Source of the DNA: Candidatus Nitrotoga arctica
Lineage (GTDB): Bacteria > Pseudomonadota > Gammaproteobacteria > Burkholderiales > Gallionellaceae
DNA length: 64,000 bases
Direction of reading: 5' to 3'
Assembly: GCF_918378365.1 (NCBI RefSeq)
Contig: NZ_OU912926.1
Coordinates: 2,852,001-2,916,000 of the forward strand
Both the position numbers and the translations under genes were made by a program. Under the pieces are notes generated by a model. The model was not told the DNA's origin and ran no database searches. It worked only from the letters and a program-made list of their open reading frames with translations. How positions within the stretch are numbered: position 1 is the stretch's first letter; every line of letters starts with the position of its first letter. Positions 36,804 through 44,827 of this stretch are shown piece after piece.

Positions 36804-37918
36804 TTGATCCGGCACAAATTATTCATGAAGCCGCGTAGGCGACTTTTGGGTCGCCGAAATAACGGCGCACGCGTTCGGGGTTTTGCTCAAGCATGATCAT
36901 GTGATCAGTCGCAGCAGCTCTGAGTTTTGCCTTGGTGCGCACTGGCACCTTTGAAGTGATGACGTGCTTGAGATCTGCATTCAGTCTTTCTTCGGGGTTG
37001 AGTTCAGGGCTGTAGCTGGGCAAGTAGAACAACTCGATTTTCTGTGCGTTCTCGGCAGCCCAAGCCTTTACAGGTTTGCTGTGATGAACTCTCAAGTTGT
37101 CCAGTATCAGAAACACCTTGCGGTCTGTATCCTTGATGAGCGCCTCCAGAAATTCAATGAGCTTGTCGGAGTTAAATGCCTCATCAATAATCATCCAGCG
37201 CGTTTTACCCTGATTGGTTACCGTCGCAATCATCGATAGCTTGTGGCGCGTGCCGCCTACTGCGAACGTCACAGGTGTCTTGCCCACCGGCGCATAGCTC
37301 CTGCCTCTGACATCCGTGTTGACTAGCGCCGTCTCGTCGCCCCAGTGAATTTCCGCACCTTCTGTTTTTGCTCTGGCTTCAATGGCCGGATATTGTTCAT
37401 CAAGCCAAGCCTGGACGGCTTCAGGCCGCTGCTCGTATGCTTTTTTAATGGGTTTTTGTGGTGTAAAACCCCAACGTGCCAAGTAGTTGCCTACTGCCCG
37501 AATAGACAGCTTGATACTGTGCGCCAGCTCAATGTGCTGGCGCACAGCGGGCCTGCTCCATAGCGCAAAATCCATCTTGAGTTGTTCGGGGCGTCTGTCG
37601 CAGATGGTTTGTTGAATCGCCAGCTCTTGGCTAACCGTCAAGCGACGTCCACTGCCAGGTTTTTTACCCCGAACGCCGGGCTTGAGTGCCCCCGAACCTT
37701 CAGCCTTATACAACCGCAGCGCCGTATTGACTGCCGTCCAGCTCAGTCCCGTCTGCACCACGATCTCCATCACCACCATGCCTTTGCGGTGCATACGTAT
37801 GACTTGCTTGCGTCGTTCATGCAGTACTTCTCGCGACTGCTTGCGGGCATCTTCTTTTTCCATACTCCATGGACATCGAAAATCAAGAAAAGTTCACTTA
37901 TAAATCGTGCCGGGTCTA
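36804..37918 (-). mobile_element. IS630-family insertion sequence with TA duplication
   Basis: 1115 bp with matching ends (TTGATCCGGCAC at 36804 and the complement of TAGACCCGGCAC ending at 37918, with similarity continuing for about 25 bp). TA is duplicated at 36802-36803 and 37919-37920, the standard IS630 target. It carries one intact transposase gene. Confidence 0.92.
36823..37863 (-). CDS. IS630-family transposase
   Basis: A 346-residue transposase: an N-terminal helix-turn-helix (MHRKGMVVMEIVVQTGLSWT), a winged-helix part (LSIRAVGNYLARWGFTPQKP) and a DDE catalytic domain (IHWGDETALVNTD, VFLILDNLRVHHSKPV, LPSYSPELNPEERLNADLK). Full length and undamaged, so the element may be active. Confidence 0.93.
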   Translation of the reverse strand: MEKEDARKQSREVLHERRKQVIRMHRKGMVVMEIVVQTGLSWTAVNTALRLYKAEGSGALKPGVRGKKPGSGRRLTVSQELAIQQTICDRRPEQLKMDFALWSRPAVRQHIELAHSIKLSIRAVGNYLARWGFTPQKPIKKAYEQRPEAVQAWLDEQYPAIEARAKTEGAEIHWGDETALVNTDVRGRSYAPVGKTPVTFAVGGTRHKLSMIATVTNQGKTRWMIIDEAFNSDKLIEFLEALIKDTDRKVFLILDNLRVHHSKPVKAWAAENAQKIELFYLPSYSPELNPEERLNADLKHVITSKVPVRTKAKLRAAATDHMIMLEQNPERVRRYFGDPKVAYAAS

Positions 37919-38126
37919 TAGTACTTGTTGATCACATCGGATACGGCCTCGACAATTCTGATCGTGAGATGTTTCGCGACCAAGTGTCCATAGCCCACAC
38001 GTGGGACAAAATCGTCATCATTGATCCGCGAGACCACACCCGCTGGTTTGAAATCTAAACGTTCGTTGCATCGCACTGCCCTTGGCATGGTAGGGCTCGA
38101 CCATCAAATACGATAAGGAGTTCCAC

Positions 38127-38732
38127 ATGAATCCAGGCATCAAAATTAGAATGAATCCTGAGGTTGATGGATATTTTAGAAAAGCCAAAAAGTGGCAGAC
38201 AGAATTGGAAACCTTGAGAATGATCCTTCTCGACTGTCAGCTGACCGAAGAATTAAAGTGGGGTAAGCCTTGTTACACGTTTCAGGGAAAAAACATAGTT
38301 TTAATAATTAGATTTAAAGAATACTGTGCGCTTTTATTTACCCAAGGTGATTTGTTAAATGATGCCAATGGTATTCTAATTAAACCTGGAGCGAATACCC
38401 AAGCGGCGCGCCAAATTCGGTTTACCAATGTTCAAGAAATAGTCAAGATGGAAACCACCTTGAAAGCCTATATTTATGAAGCAATTGAAGTGAACAAAGC
38501 CGGTTTAAAAGTGAATTTTAAAAAGACTACAGAATTCATAATTCCTGAAGAATTGCAAAATAAATTAGATGCAATGCCTGCATTGAAAACTGCTTTTAAT
38601 GCATTAACGCCGGGACGGCAAAGAGCATACATTCTTTATTTTTCTGCACCCAAGCAATCCAAAACTCGGGAGTCAAGGGTTGAAAAATGTAGGCAGCAAA
38701 TTCTCAATGGTAAGGGATTAAATGATCAGTAA
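38127..38732 (+). CDS. DUF1801/YdeI-family protein
   Basis: A 201-residue protein with a DUF1801-type N-terminal domain (VDGYFRKAKKWQTELETLRM, WGKPCYTFQGKNIVLIIRFK) and a C-terminal YdeI-type helical tail (LTPGRQRAYILYFSAPKQSK, TRESRVEKCRQQILNGKG). The function is unsettled. AAGGAG is 10 bases before the ATG. The base composition is A+T-richer than its neighbours, as is common for cassette genes of mixed origin. A weak attC-like run (38055-38118) separates it from the interrupted gene. Confidence 0.88.
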   Translation: MNPGIKIRMNPEVDGYFRKAKKWQTELETLRMILLDCQLTEELKWGKPCYTFQGKNIVLIIRFKEYCALLFTQGDLLNDANGILIKPGANTQAARQIRFTNVQEIVKMETTLKAYIYEAIEVNKAGLKVNFKKTTEFIIPEELQNKLDAMPALKTAFNALTPGRQRAYILYFSAPKQSKTRESRVEKCRQQILNGKGLNDQ

Positions 38733-38767
38733 TGCCACCAATTAGACTTCACGACTCAAATGTCCTG

Positions 38768-39010
38768 ATGGTTTATATAAAGAAACTGTTTCTCTATATA
38801 TTCACTATCATAACAATATTTGCAAGCATCTCAGCTAATGCGGAAAATACCTATCGTCCAAAATCCAACCATACTTACATCACTGGCCCGAAAGGTGGTT
38901 GCTACTATATCAACAGCCATGGAAATAAAACCTATGTAGATCGAGCGCTTTGCAAGTCGCGAGCAATTGAAATTAAAAAATCACAAGAAAAACTTGAACA
39001 AAATCGATAA
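38768..39010 (+). CDS. Small exported protein with GPKGGCYYINSHGNKTYVDR domain
   Basis: About 80 residues. A signal peptide (KLFLYIFTIITIFASISANA) is followed by a short conserved domain with two cysteines (GGCYYI and ALCKS). This motif is seen in small secreted or endonuclease-associated bacterial proteins; its role is unknown. The ATG at 38768 is preferred because it begins the signal peptide; an in-frame ATG at 38732 overlaps the previous stop. The next 200 bases hold no gene. Confidence 0.6.
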   Translation: MVYIKKLFLYIFTIITIFASISANAENTYRPKSNHTYITGPKGGCYYINSHGNKTYVDRALCKSRAIEIKKSQEKLEQNR

Positions 39011-39214
39011 AAAGTTAATTCGCGGATGTACACGTAAATTAAAACATTTGTTCTCCAAATAGCCGAAACGTACTCAGTACGTCTCTCAGAGGTGGCCTCT
39101 TGAGACTGATGATGGCAGGCCTTGTTTATGTTGTTATTGGCCCAACCAATTTTTGGTTGGAGTTCGTAATTTCGGAAATAATTGGTTTGTTTTCTTCGAT
39201 CAGAAAGGAGGGGC

Positions 39215-40310
39215 GGATTCAAGTTCGAAGTGCAACAGCTAATGTTGGCTTGGTGTAGCGCATCTCCACCCCGAATAGTACTTCATGCGGTGATCTGAAA
39301 CCCAGCACTTTGCGTGGCCGGTGGTTGAGTCGTTCTACCGCTCGCTGCACTTGCTCCTCAGTAATGTCAGTCAACTCCATGCCCTTGGGGAAGTACTGCC
39401 GGAATAACCCATTACTGTTCTCGTTCAGTCCTCGCTCCCAGGAACGGTAGGGGTGCGCGAAATAGATCGCAGTCTGTAGTTCTGCTGCGATCCGTTCATG
39501 CCCCGCAAACTCTTTGCCGTTATCGAATGTAATAGTGTGGCATTTGTCTTTATGGGGACTCAGTAAACTCGTTGTCACAGCCGTTACACCCTCGGCATGT
39601 TTGCTGCGTATGTGTCCCGCCAACACATAGCGCGACTTCCTTTCAGCCAGGGTAACCAGCCCCCCTTTGTGATTCTTGCCGATGACGGTATCACCCTCCC
39701 AATCCCCCATGCGTGTCTTTTGGTCAACGATTTCCGGACGTTCATCAATGCTGACACGGTTCTTGATCATGCCTCGCCGCTCTTGCCCACTTGCATATCG
39801 CTTGCGGCGTGGTTTCTGGCTTCGCAAATGATGGCACAGGTCGCCTCCGTCACGTTTGTCTGCGGTGACATGCCGATAGATCGCTTCATGGCTGATCTGC
39901 AGTTCGCCTTCCAACTTAAGCCGATTGGCGGCTTGTTCTGGGCTGAGGTCTTCTCGGATCAACCTTTCGACTTCAGCCCAGCTGTCCGATGAGAATTGCT
40001 TGCCATTGATACAGGCTTGCCGGCGCTCATCACGTAATGATTGCGCTTGTTTTGGCCGCCAGCCGCGTTGGCCTTTGTTTCGCCTGAACTCTCGTGAAAT
40101 CGTCGATTTGTCCACGCCCATCTTTTGGGCAATCCGAGTTTGATTCAAACCGGCTTGTTTCAACCCGTAAATCTGATATCGTTGCCCGCTGGTGAGCTGC
40201 TTATATTTCTTCATCTGTGCTCCTTTTACTTGGTCGTTTAAGTGGCTCCGATATTAACGCAGCTCGCCACCTAAGTTCACTTACAAAAGTTGCACTTCAG
40301 AGTTGAATCC
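39215..40310 (-). mobile_element. IS30-family insertion sequence
   Basis: 1096 bp bounded by imperfect inverted repeats (GGATTCAAGTTCGAAGTGC at the left; the complement of GGATTCAACTCTGAAGTGC at the right). GC is present directly outside both ends, consistent with a 2-bp target duplication. It is inserted just before an attC. Confidence 0.9.
39219..40214 (-). CDS. IS30-family transposase
   Basis: A 331-residue transposase with an N-terminal helix-turn-helix (LTSGQRYQIYGLKQAGLNQT, VDKSTISREFRRN), a second DNA-binding part (QAANRLKLEGELQISHEAIY) and the DDE integrase core (GDWEGDTVIG, ITFDNGKEFAGHE, ERGLNENSNGLFRQYFPKG). It is complete. Confidence 0.93.
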   Translation of the reverse strand: MKKYKQLTSGQRYQIYGLKQAGLNQTRIAQKMGVDKSTISREFRRNKGQRGWRPKQAQSLRDERRQACINGKQFSSDSWAEVERLIREDLSPEQAANRLKLEGELQISHEAIYRHVTADKRDGGDLCHHLRSQKPRRKRYASGQERRGMIKNRVSIDERPEIVDQKTRMGDWEGDTVIGKNHKGGLVTLAERKSRYVLAGHIRSKHAEGVTAVTTSLLSPHKDKCHTITFDNGKEFAGHERIAAELQTAIYFAHPYRSWERGLNENSNGLFRQYFPKGMELTDITEEQVQRAVERLNHRPRKVLGFRSPHEVLFGVEMRYTKPTLAVALRT

Positions 40311-40323
40311 GCCTCTGAGATAT

Positions 40324-40386
40324 GTCTAACCTTTTGGTCAAGAGAGGCATACTAAGCATGCCTCTACCACTAATTTTACGTTAGGC
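40324..40386 (+). repeat. attC recombination site
   Basis: 63 bp with both outer boxes perfect: GTCTAAC (RYYYAAC) and GTTAGGC (GTTRRRY). The central stem AGAGGCAT / ATGCCTCT is perfect. This is the clearest attC in the window. Confidence 0.85.
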
Positions 40387-40388
40387 CA

Positions 40389-40751
40389 ATGATGACTCCA
40401 ATGCTGTACAACCTGATTTACATTGGCCCGATCATCCTAGTTGTCTCGGTCATAGCCTTACCCATCTTTTACCTCCTCTATTCGCGCGCCAGTGAGCCCA
40501 AAGCTCCGCTTTCCATACCTAAATATGTACTGGGCGCGGTAATGCTCGGCTTGGTGGCATTCATCATTGGAACCATGCTCGGAATTGCGGCGGCGTGCCT
40601 GCCAGCCGATGCCGGCAATCTGTGCGGCCTCGTGGGCATTTTCGGATCAGGCCCGCTCGTGGCAGGATTAGCTTTACTCGCGTTCGGATATTTGCGTACC
40701 CAATCTGCGCGCACGGGTACTAACAATTCATTCAAGGGGAATGCTCCCTAA
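40389..40751 (+). CDS. Cassette-borne three-helix membrane protein
   Basis: A 120-residue protein with hydrophobic segments at about 8-30, 47-72 and 82-103 and a short hydrophilic tail (NNSFKGNAP). It is not recognised by family. It starts three bases after the strongest attC core, so it may rely on a leaderless or very short 5' region, and its stop falls inside the 5' box CCCTAAC (40746-40752) of a degenerate attC. Confidence 0.65.
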   Translation: MMTPMLYNLIYIGPIILVVSVIALPIFYLLYSRASEPKAPLSIPKYVLGAVMLGLVAFIIGTMLGIAAACLPADAGNLCGLVGIFGSGPLVAGLALLAFGYLRTQSARTGTNNSFKGNAP

Positions 40752-40781
40752 CGACATCGTCCCTTTAACTTAAAGACTCAA

Positions 40782-40889
40782 GTGACTAAAGAATCTAAAG
40801 CGTTGTCGCAAAAAATGTTTAAAATCGCTGCTGAAGCAAAAAAATCGGCAGACAACAGCAGTAAAGTGAAACCTGATAACAAACCCTAA
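40782..40889 (+). CDS. Possible 35-residue lysine-rich peptide
   Basis: A GTG-started frame (VTKESKALSQKMFKIAAEAK...) ends inside the 5' box of the next attC, as cassette ORFs often do. It is amphipathic and very lysine-rich, with no known family. The composition and the lack of a strong ribosome site make it uncertain, but it is the only frame in this ~140-base unit. Confidence 0.3.
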   Translation: MTKESKALSQKMFKIAAEAKKSADNSSKVKPDNKP

Positions 40890-40942
40890 CCTGTCATATA
40901 AGTGGGACGCCTAACGGCATCCCCTTAATTCAAACTTTAAAC
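40884..40942 (+). repeat. attC-like site, 3' box degenerate
   Basis: CCCTAAC at 40884-40890, a stem GGGACGCC / GGCATCCC around 40904-40926, ttaattcaaac, then CTTTAAA instead of GTTRRRY. It precedes the PNPOx-like gene. Confidence 0.55.
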
Positions 40943-40957
40943 GACAACAAGGATCAT

Positions 40958-41506
40958 ATGGGCAAAATCTACAACGAAATCACTCCCGAGCTCACGTCGT
41001 GGGTTCAGAAGCAGCACGTGTTCTTCGTCGCAACAGCACCATCAGCAGCTGAAGGCCACGTGAACTGTTCCCCAAAAGGCCTGGACTCTCTCAGAATTCT
41101 CACTCCTCAAACGGTCGCGTATGCCGATCTCACAGGAAGCGGAGCCGAGACCATCGCTCACATCAGAGATAACGGGCGAATCGTCCTGATGTTCTGTGCG
41201 TTTGAAGGGCCACCGAAGATCGTCCGCTTCCACGGCACAGGCGAGACTGTTTTGCCAGGTACGACGCTTTGGAAAAAGCTTGCTCCAAAGATGTACTTGA
41301 AGCCGAGTACTCGGGCAATCATCCTGATCCACGTCACTCGCGTCAGCGATTCTTGTGGATACGGAGTCCCGATCATGCCGTTTGTCGAAGATCGCGACGT
41401 CATCGACCGTTGGGTCGAGACAAAAGGCGTCGAGAATCTCTCTGCCTATCGGCGCGAGAAAAACGCTCGCAGCATCGACGGATTGCCCACAGCCGAATTC
41501 GAGTGA
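40958..41506 (+). CDS. Pyridoxamine 5'-phosphate oxidase-related FMN-binding protein
   Basis: A 182-residue split-barrel flavoprotein (VFFVATAPSAAEGHVNCSPK, DLTGSGAETIAHIRDNGRIV, APKMYLKPSTRAIILIHVTR). The family includes oxidoreductases of B6, F420 or unknown substrates; nothing more specific can be read. AACAAGGATC precedes the ATG. It is the last gene preceded by an attC-like site, and no attC follows it. Confidence 0.85.
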   Translation: MGKIYNEITPELTSWVQKQHVFFVATAPSAAEGHVNCSPKGLDSLRILTPQTVAYADLTGSGAETIAHIRDNGRIVLMFCAFEGPPKIVRFHGTGETVLPGTTLWKKLAPKMYLKPSTRAIILIHVTRVSDSCGYGVPIMPFVEDRDVIDRWVETKGVENLSAYRREKNARSIDGLPTAEFE

Positions 41507-41581
41507 AACTGGAGAAAAGGTTATTTCGAAGGCACGATTTTAATTCCGGCCCATCAAGGCCTTTAATACAAAGGAGAGGAC

Positions 41582-42589
41582 ATGTTAAAGAAAGATATTC
41601 ACTGCTTTACGCTTGCACAAGATCTAGCACTCAGACCTCTATCTACGCAATTAATTGCGGACTTACATTGCCCTGACTCACCTAGGTGGACCCAGACAAT
41701 AAATGCTTCCAAACGTTTTGTAGCGATTTGTTTGGGTTTGATGGCAGCGCTTGGGGCTACCGCCGATACGTTCGCCCAGGCACTTCCGTCATCGCCGTCG
41801 CTCGTAGACACGGATTACCCAACCGTCGTCACAAAGGTATCGAGCAGCATCAACTGGGACACAATTAGATGGGTCGAACGGCGCTACAAGATCGAGGCAA
41901 TGCGCTTCAAGGCGCGAGATGAAACCGGCATCGACTGGTTGGGCAGCGACGAAGTGATGGTCGAGACCACCGATGCGAAAGGTTGGACTGTCTCCAACGA
42001 GATCGGTGATATCGATACGGGCGATACCCACAACTTTGACCCGGCCAAGAGTTGCATCGTCGGGGTGCCCCCCGGCATCGTCGTGCTCGGCGAATCGTCG
42101 GTGTGCGAAAAGGGCGGCGAGCCGGGACCACTGAGTTTTCAGGTCGAGTTCTGGGAAAAAGACACAAGTCCTTTTGGAGGTTTCTGCATTCCTGCCGCTG
42201 GAGAACATGTCGGTCCGTACTGCGTGGACGACACGTACGGGGACGATTTTATTGGTAGCGCCCAGATTGACTATTTGACGCAAGAGCTCGAGGCGGCGCT
42301 ACCTAACGTCGGCGACGAACAGATCGAATCTGTCAGACTAGACTCATGCCCCGGCCAAATTTGCGGCGACGGAGGGGGGCCTTGGAATTTAGGTGACTAC
42401 ACCTTTACTTGGCGCGTCACACGCCTGCCCAACGCTCTGGTTAATTTGGGCTCGTTGCTCACCGAGGCGATGCAGAGAAGCGGTGCCCGTTCCGAACTCG
42501 AGGTGATCACAGCCGGTTTGCGGTACTTGCGCGCACCGATCGAGCGCAAAACCAAGCCGGAAATAGACAAGCTGCCGCCTAAGCGCTAA
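41582..42589 (+). CDS. Unrecognised exported protein
   Basis: A 335-residue protein with an internal hydrophobic signal-like segment at about 44-66 (FVAICLGLMAALGATADTFA), preceded by an unusually long N-terminus, so the true start may be further in. The mature part is acidic, with several cysteines in possible pairs (KSCIVGV, SSVCEKGG, GGFCIPA, GPYCVDD, DSCPGQICGDGG) and a beta-rich TFTWRVTRLP stretch. I cannot name a family. AAGGAGAGG lies before the ATG at 41582. It sits at the right rim of the cassette region. Confidence 0.6.
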   Translation: MLKKDIHCFTLAQDLALRPLSTQLIADLHCPDSPRWTQTINASKRFVAICLGLMAALGATADTFAQALPSSPSLVDTDYPTVVTKVSSSINWDTIRWVERRYKIEAMRFKARDETGIDWLGSDEVMVETTDAKGWTVSNEIGDIDTGDTHNFDPAKSCIVGVPPGIVVLGESSVCEKGGEPGPLSFQVEFWEKDTSPFGGFCIPAAGEHVGPYCVDDTYGDDFIGSAQIDYLTQELEAALPNVGDEQIESVRLDSCPGQICGDGGGPWNLGDYTFTWRVTRLPNALVNLGSLLTEAMQRSGARSELEVITAGLRYLRAPIERKTKPEIDKLPPKR

Positions 42590-42665
42590 AAGTAGAATGG
42601 AGGCAGTTCGTTTATCACTTGAGATTTGAAAACGTCCCTGAAAATTATTATTAAGGAGAGATTAA

Positions 42666-43223
42666 ATGGTGAGTTTACAACCGCCAGTTTGCGATTTTGG
42701 CTGGAAAGCCCATGAATTTAACTTGCGGGGGGTAGATGGAAAACGCTACACCCCGAAAAATACATGTGGCAAGAATGGACTGTTGGTGATGTTCATTTGC
42801 AACCATTGTCCCTATGTGAAATCCATCCGTGATCGCATTGTGCGGGATACACGCGAACTGCTGAAACATGGCATTAACAGCATTGCCATCATGTCAAATG
42901 ATTCTGCAGAATATGTGGAAGACTCTTTCGAGAATATGCAGAAAGTGGCTCAGCAATACGCTTATCCATTCCCTTATGTATGGGACGAGACACAGCAAAT
43001 TGCTAAGGATTACGGAGCGGTTTGTACGCCAGATTTCTTCGGATTTAATGCTCAACTGGAATTGCAATATCGTGGTCGATTGGATGCCTCGCGCAAGGAG
43101 GCGATGCCGGATGTACCGCGTGATTTGTTTAATGCCATGGTGCAAGTGGCGCAAACTGGCAAGGGACCACTAGAGCAGATCGCCAGCATGGGTTGTTCTA
43201 TTAAATGGAAAAGCGAAACATAA
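42666..43223 (+). CDS. Thioredoxin-family (AhpC/TSA-like) protein
   Basis: A 185-residue thioredoxin-fold protein with a CNHCPYVK active-site motif in place of WCGPC, plus FNLRGVDGKRYTPKN, YPFPYVWDETQQIAKDYGAV, the cis-Pro region TPDFFGFN and YRGRLDAS. This subfamily is probably a soluble disulfide or peroxide reductase. AAGGAGAG precedes the ATG. It marks the return to ordinary chromosome. Confidence 0.85.
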   Translation: MVSLQPPVCDFGWKAHEFNLRGVDGKRYTPKNTCGKNGLLVMFICNHCPYVKSIRDRIVRDTRELLKHGINSIAIMSNDSAEYVEDSFENMQKVAQQYAYPFPYVWDETQQIAKDYGAVCTPDFFGFNAQLELQYRGRLDASRKEAMPDVPRDLFNAMVQVAQTGKGPLEQIASMGCSIKWKSET

Positions 43224-43453
43224 ACCTGAATCGGTTCGGCTGACTTGAGCATCGTTTTTTAAGTTGAGGCTTATAAGTTTTTCTTAAGTTTTGCGGCTGA
43301 ATTATTTATACAGAGACGATGAAGCCATGTGTTTGAGTAGCAAACCCGATTTGAGCCGCATCGGCCTATCTGTTTCGTGCCGGTTAGCGCATCACGGTCA
43401 GTACACGTCAGGCGCGGTTACAAAGCAGTTGAACATCATGAAAGGCGATTGAC

Positions 43454-44827
43454 GTGCGGATATTGATACTCGGGGCCGGACAAGTCGGTTCGACAGTAGC
43501 AGAGAGTTTGGTCGGAGAAGACAACGATATCACCATCGTTGATACTGACGCGGAAAAATTGCGTCTGTTACAAGATCGCTTTGATCTACGTACCCTAGTG
43601 GGAAATGCTTCCCATCCTTCTGTACTAGAACAGGCTGGTATTGCAGATGTTGATATGTTGTTAGCCGTTACGCAAAGCGATGAGGTTAACATGGTGGCCT
43701 GTAAGCTTGCCGCCAGTCTGTATAACACCCCGACAAAGATTGCGCGCATTCGCGCCGCAAACTATCTGGAACATCCCGAAATATTTAGTGCTGATAATTT
43801 TTGTGTCGATTTTTCTATTTGCCCGGAACAGATACTCACTGATTACATCTATAAATTGATTGAGTTTCCCGAAGCCCTGCAGGTGCTGGAATTCGCTAAT
43901 GGCCGAGTGTCCCTGGTGGCAGTCAAGGCGTTTGAGGATGGCCCTCTGGTCGGACAGGAATTGCGTTACCTGCGCGCACATATGCCCCATGTTGACACCC
44001 GGGTTGCGGCAATTTTCCGCCAGGATGGATCGATTATTCCAGAAGGTAGTACGGTGATCAAAGCCGGCGACGAGGTTTTCTTTATTGCCGCAACCGAAAA
44101 TATCCGCACTGTGTTGAAAGAGTGGCGTCATATGGATAAGCCCGCCAAACGTGTGATGATTGTCGGGGGTGGCAATATAGGACGTCGGCTGGCGCAAGCG
44201 CTGGAGCGCGATTATCAGGTTAAGCTTATCGAGCATAACAAAAAAGCGTGTGAGCGCCTGGCAGCCGAGTTGACCCATACGCTGGTACTCTGTGGCGATG
44301 GGACCGATGAAAACCTGCTGGCCGCCGAACATGTAGCTGATGTGGACGTGTTTTGTTCTCTGACTAATGATGATGAGAACAATATTATGTCCGCGCTGCT
44401 AGCCAAAAAAGGGAGGGCACGTAAAGTACTCTCATTGATCAACCGCAGTTCATATGTAGAGTTGGTGCAAGGCGGGAAGATAGATATTGCACTATCACCG
44501 GCCCACGTTACGATCGGTTCATTGCTCGCCTACGTCCGCCAGGGCGACGTGGCAGTGGTGCATGCCCTTAGGCGCGGAGCAGCAGAAGCGCTGGAGATGG
44601 TGGTACACGGCGAGCGACATTCGTCTAAAGTGGTAGGACGACGCATTGATGAAATTGAACTGCCCAAGGGCGCGACTATCGGCGCAATTGTGCGGGGCAA
44701 TCTAGTGATCATGGGTCACCACGACACGGTGATTGAGGCGGACGACCATGTCATCGTATTCGTAATCAACAAAAAGATGATTAGCAAAATCGAGAAGTTG
44801 TTTCAGGTCAGCATAGGGTTCTTTTAA
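43454..44827 (+). CDS. trkA: Trk potassium-transport regulatory subunit
   Basis: A 457-residue peripheral membrane protein with two RCK (TrkA-N/TrkA-C) repeats. The NAD-binding loops are ILGAGQVGSTVAESL and VGGGNIGRRLAQALE. It gates the TrkH channel in response to nucleotides. It opens with a GTG at 43454, nine bases after AAGG. Its stop shares a base with the trkH start (TAATG), so the genes are coupled. The 230 bases before it hold no gene. Confidence 0.95.
   Translation: MRILILGAGQVGSTVAESLVGEDNDITIVDTDAEKLRLLQDRFDLRTLVGNASHPSVLEQAGIADVDMLLAVTQSDEVNMVACKLAASLYNTPTKIARIRAANYLEHPEIFSADNFCVDFSICPEQILTDYIYKLIEFPEALQVLEFANGRVSLVAVKAFEDGPLVGQELRYLRAHMPHVDTRVAAIFRQDGSIIPEGSTVIKAGDEVFFIAATENIRTVLKEWRHMDKPAKRVMIVGGGNIGRRLAQALERDYQVKLIEHNKKACERLAAELTHTLVLCGDGTDENLLAAEHVADVDVFCSLTNDDENNIMSALLAKKGRARKVLSLINRSSYVELVQGGKIDIALSPAHVTIGSLLAYVRQGDVAVVHALRRGAAEALEMVVHGERHSSKVVGRRIDEIELPKGATIGAIVRGNLVIMGHHDTVIEADDHVIVFVINKKMISKIEKLFQVSIGFF

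Larger units (their letters stand above)
36234..38058 (+). pseudogene. Cassette gene interrupted by IS630, possible PD-(D/E)XK nuclease-like protein
   Basis: The two halves are 36234-36803 and 37921-38058. Joined after removing the IS630 element and one TA, they read in frame across EWWLVLVDHIGYGL to give 235 residues. The N-terminal region has PDFLVNGAIAIEVRRL, which resembles the PD...E-x-K/R core of PD-(D/E)XK nucleases; this is only a motif-level guess. The end is TWDKIVIIDPRDHTRWFEI. The ATG at 36234 lies 14 bases after an attC core and has AAGGA before it. Confidence 0.75.
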
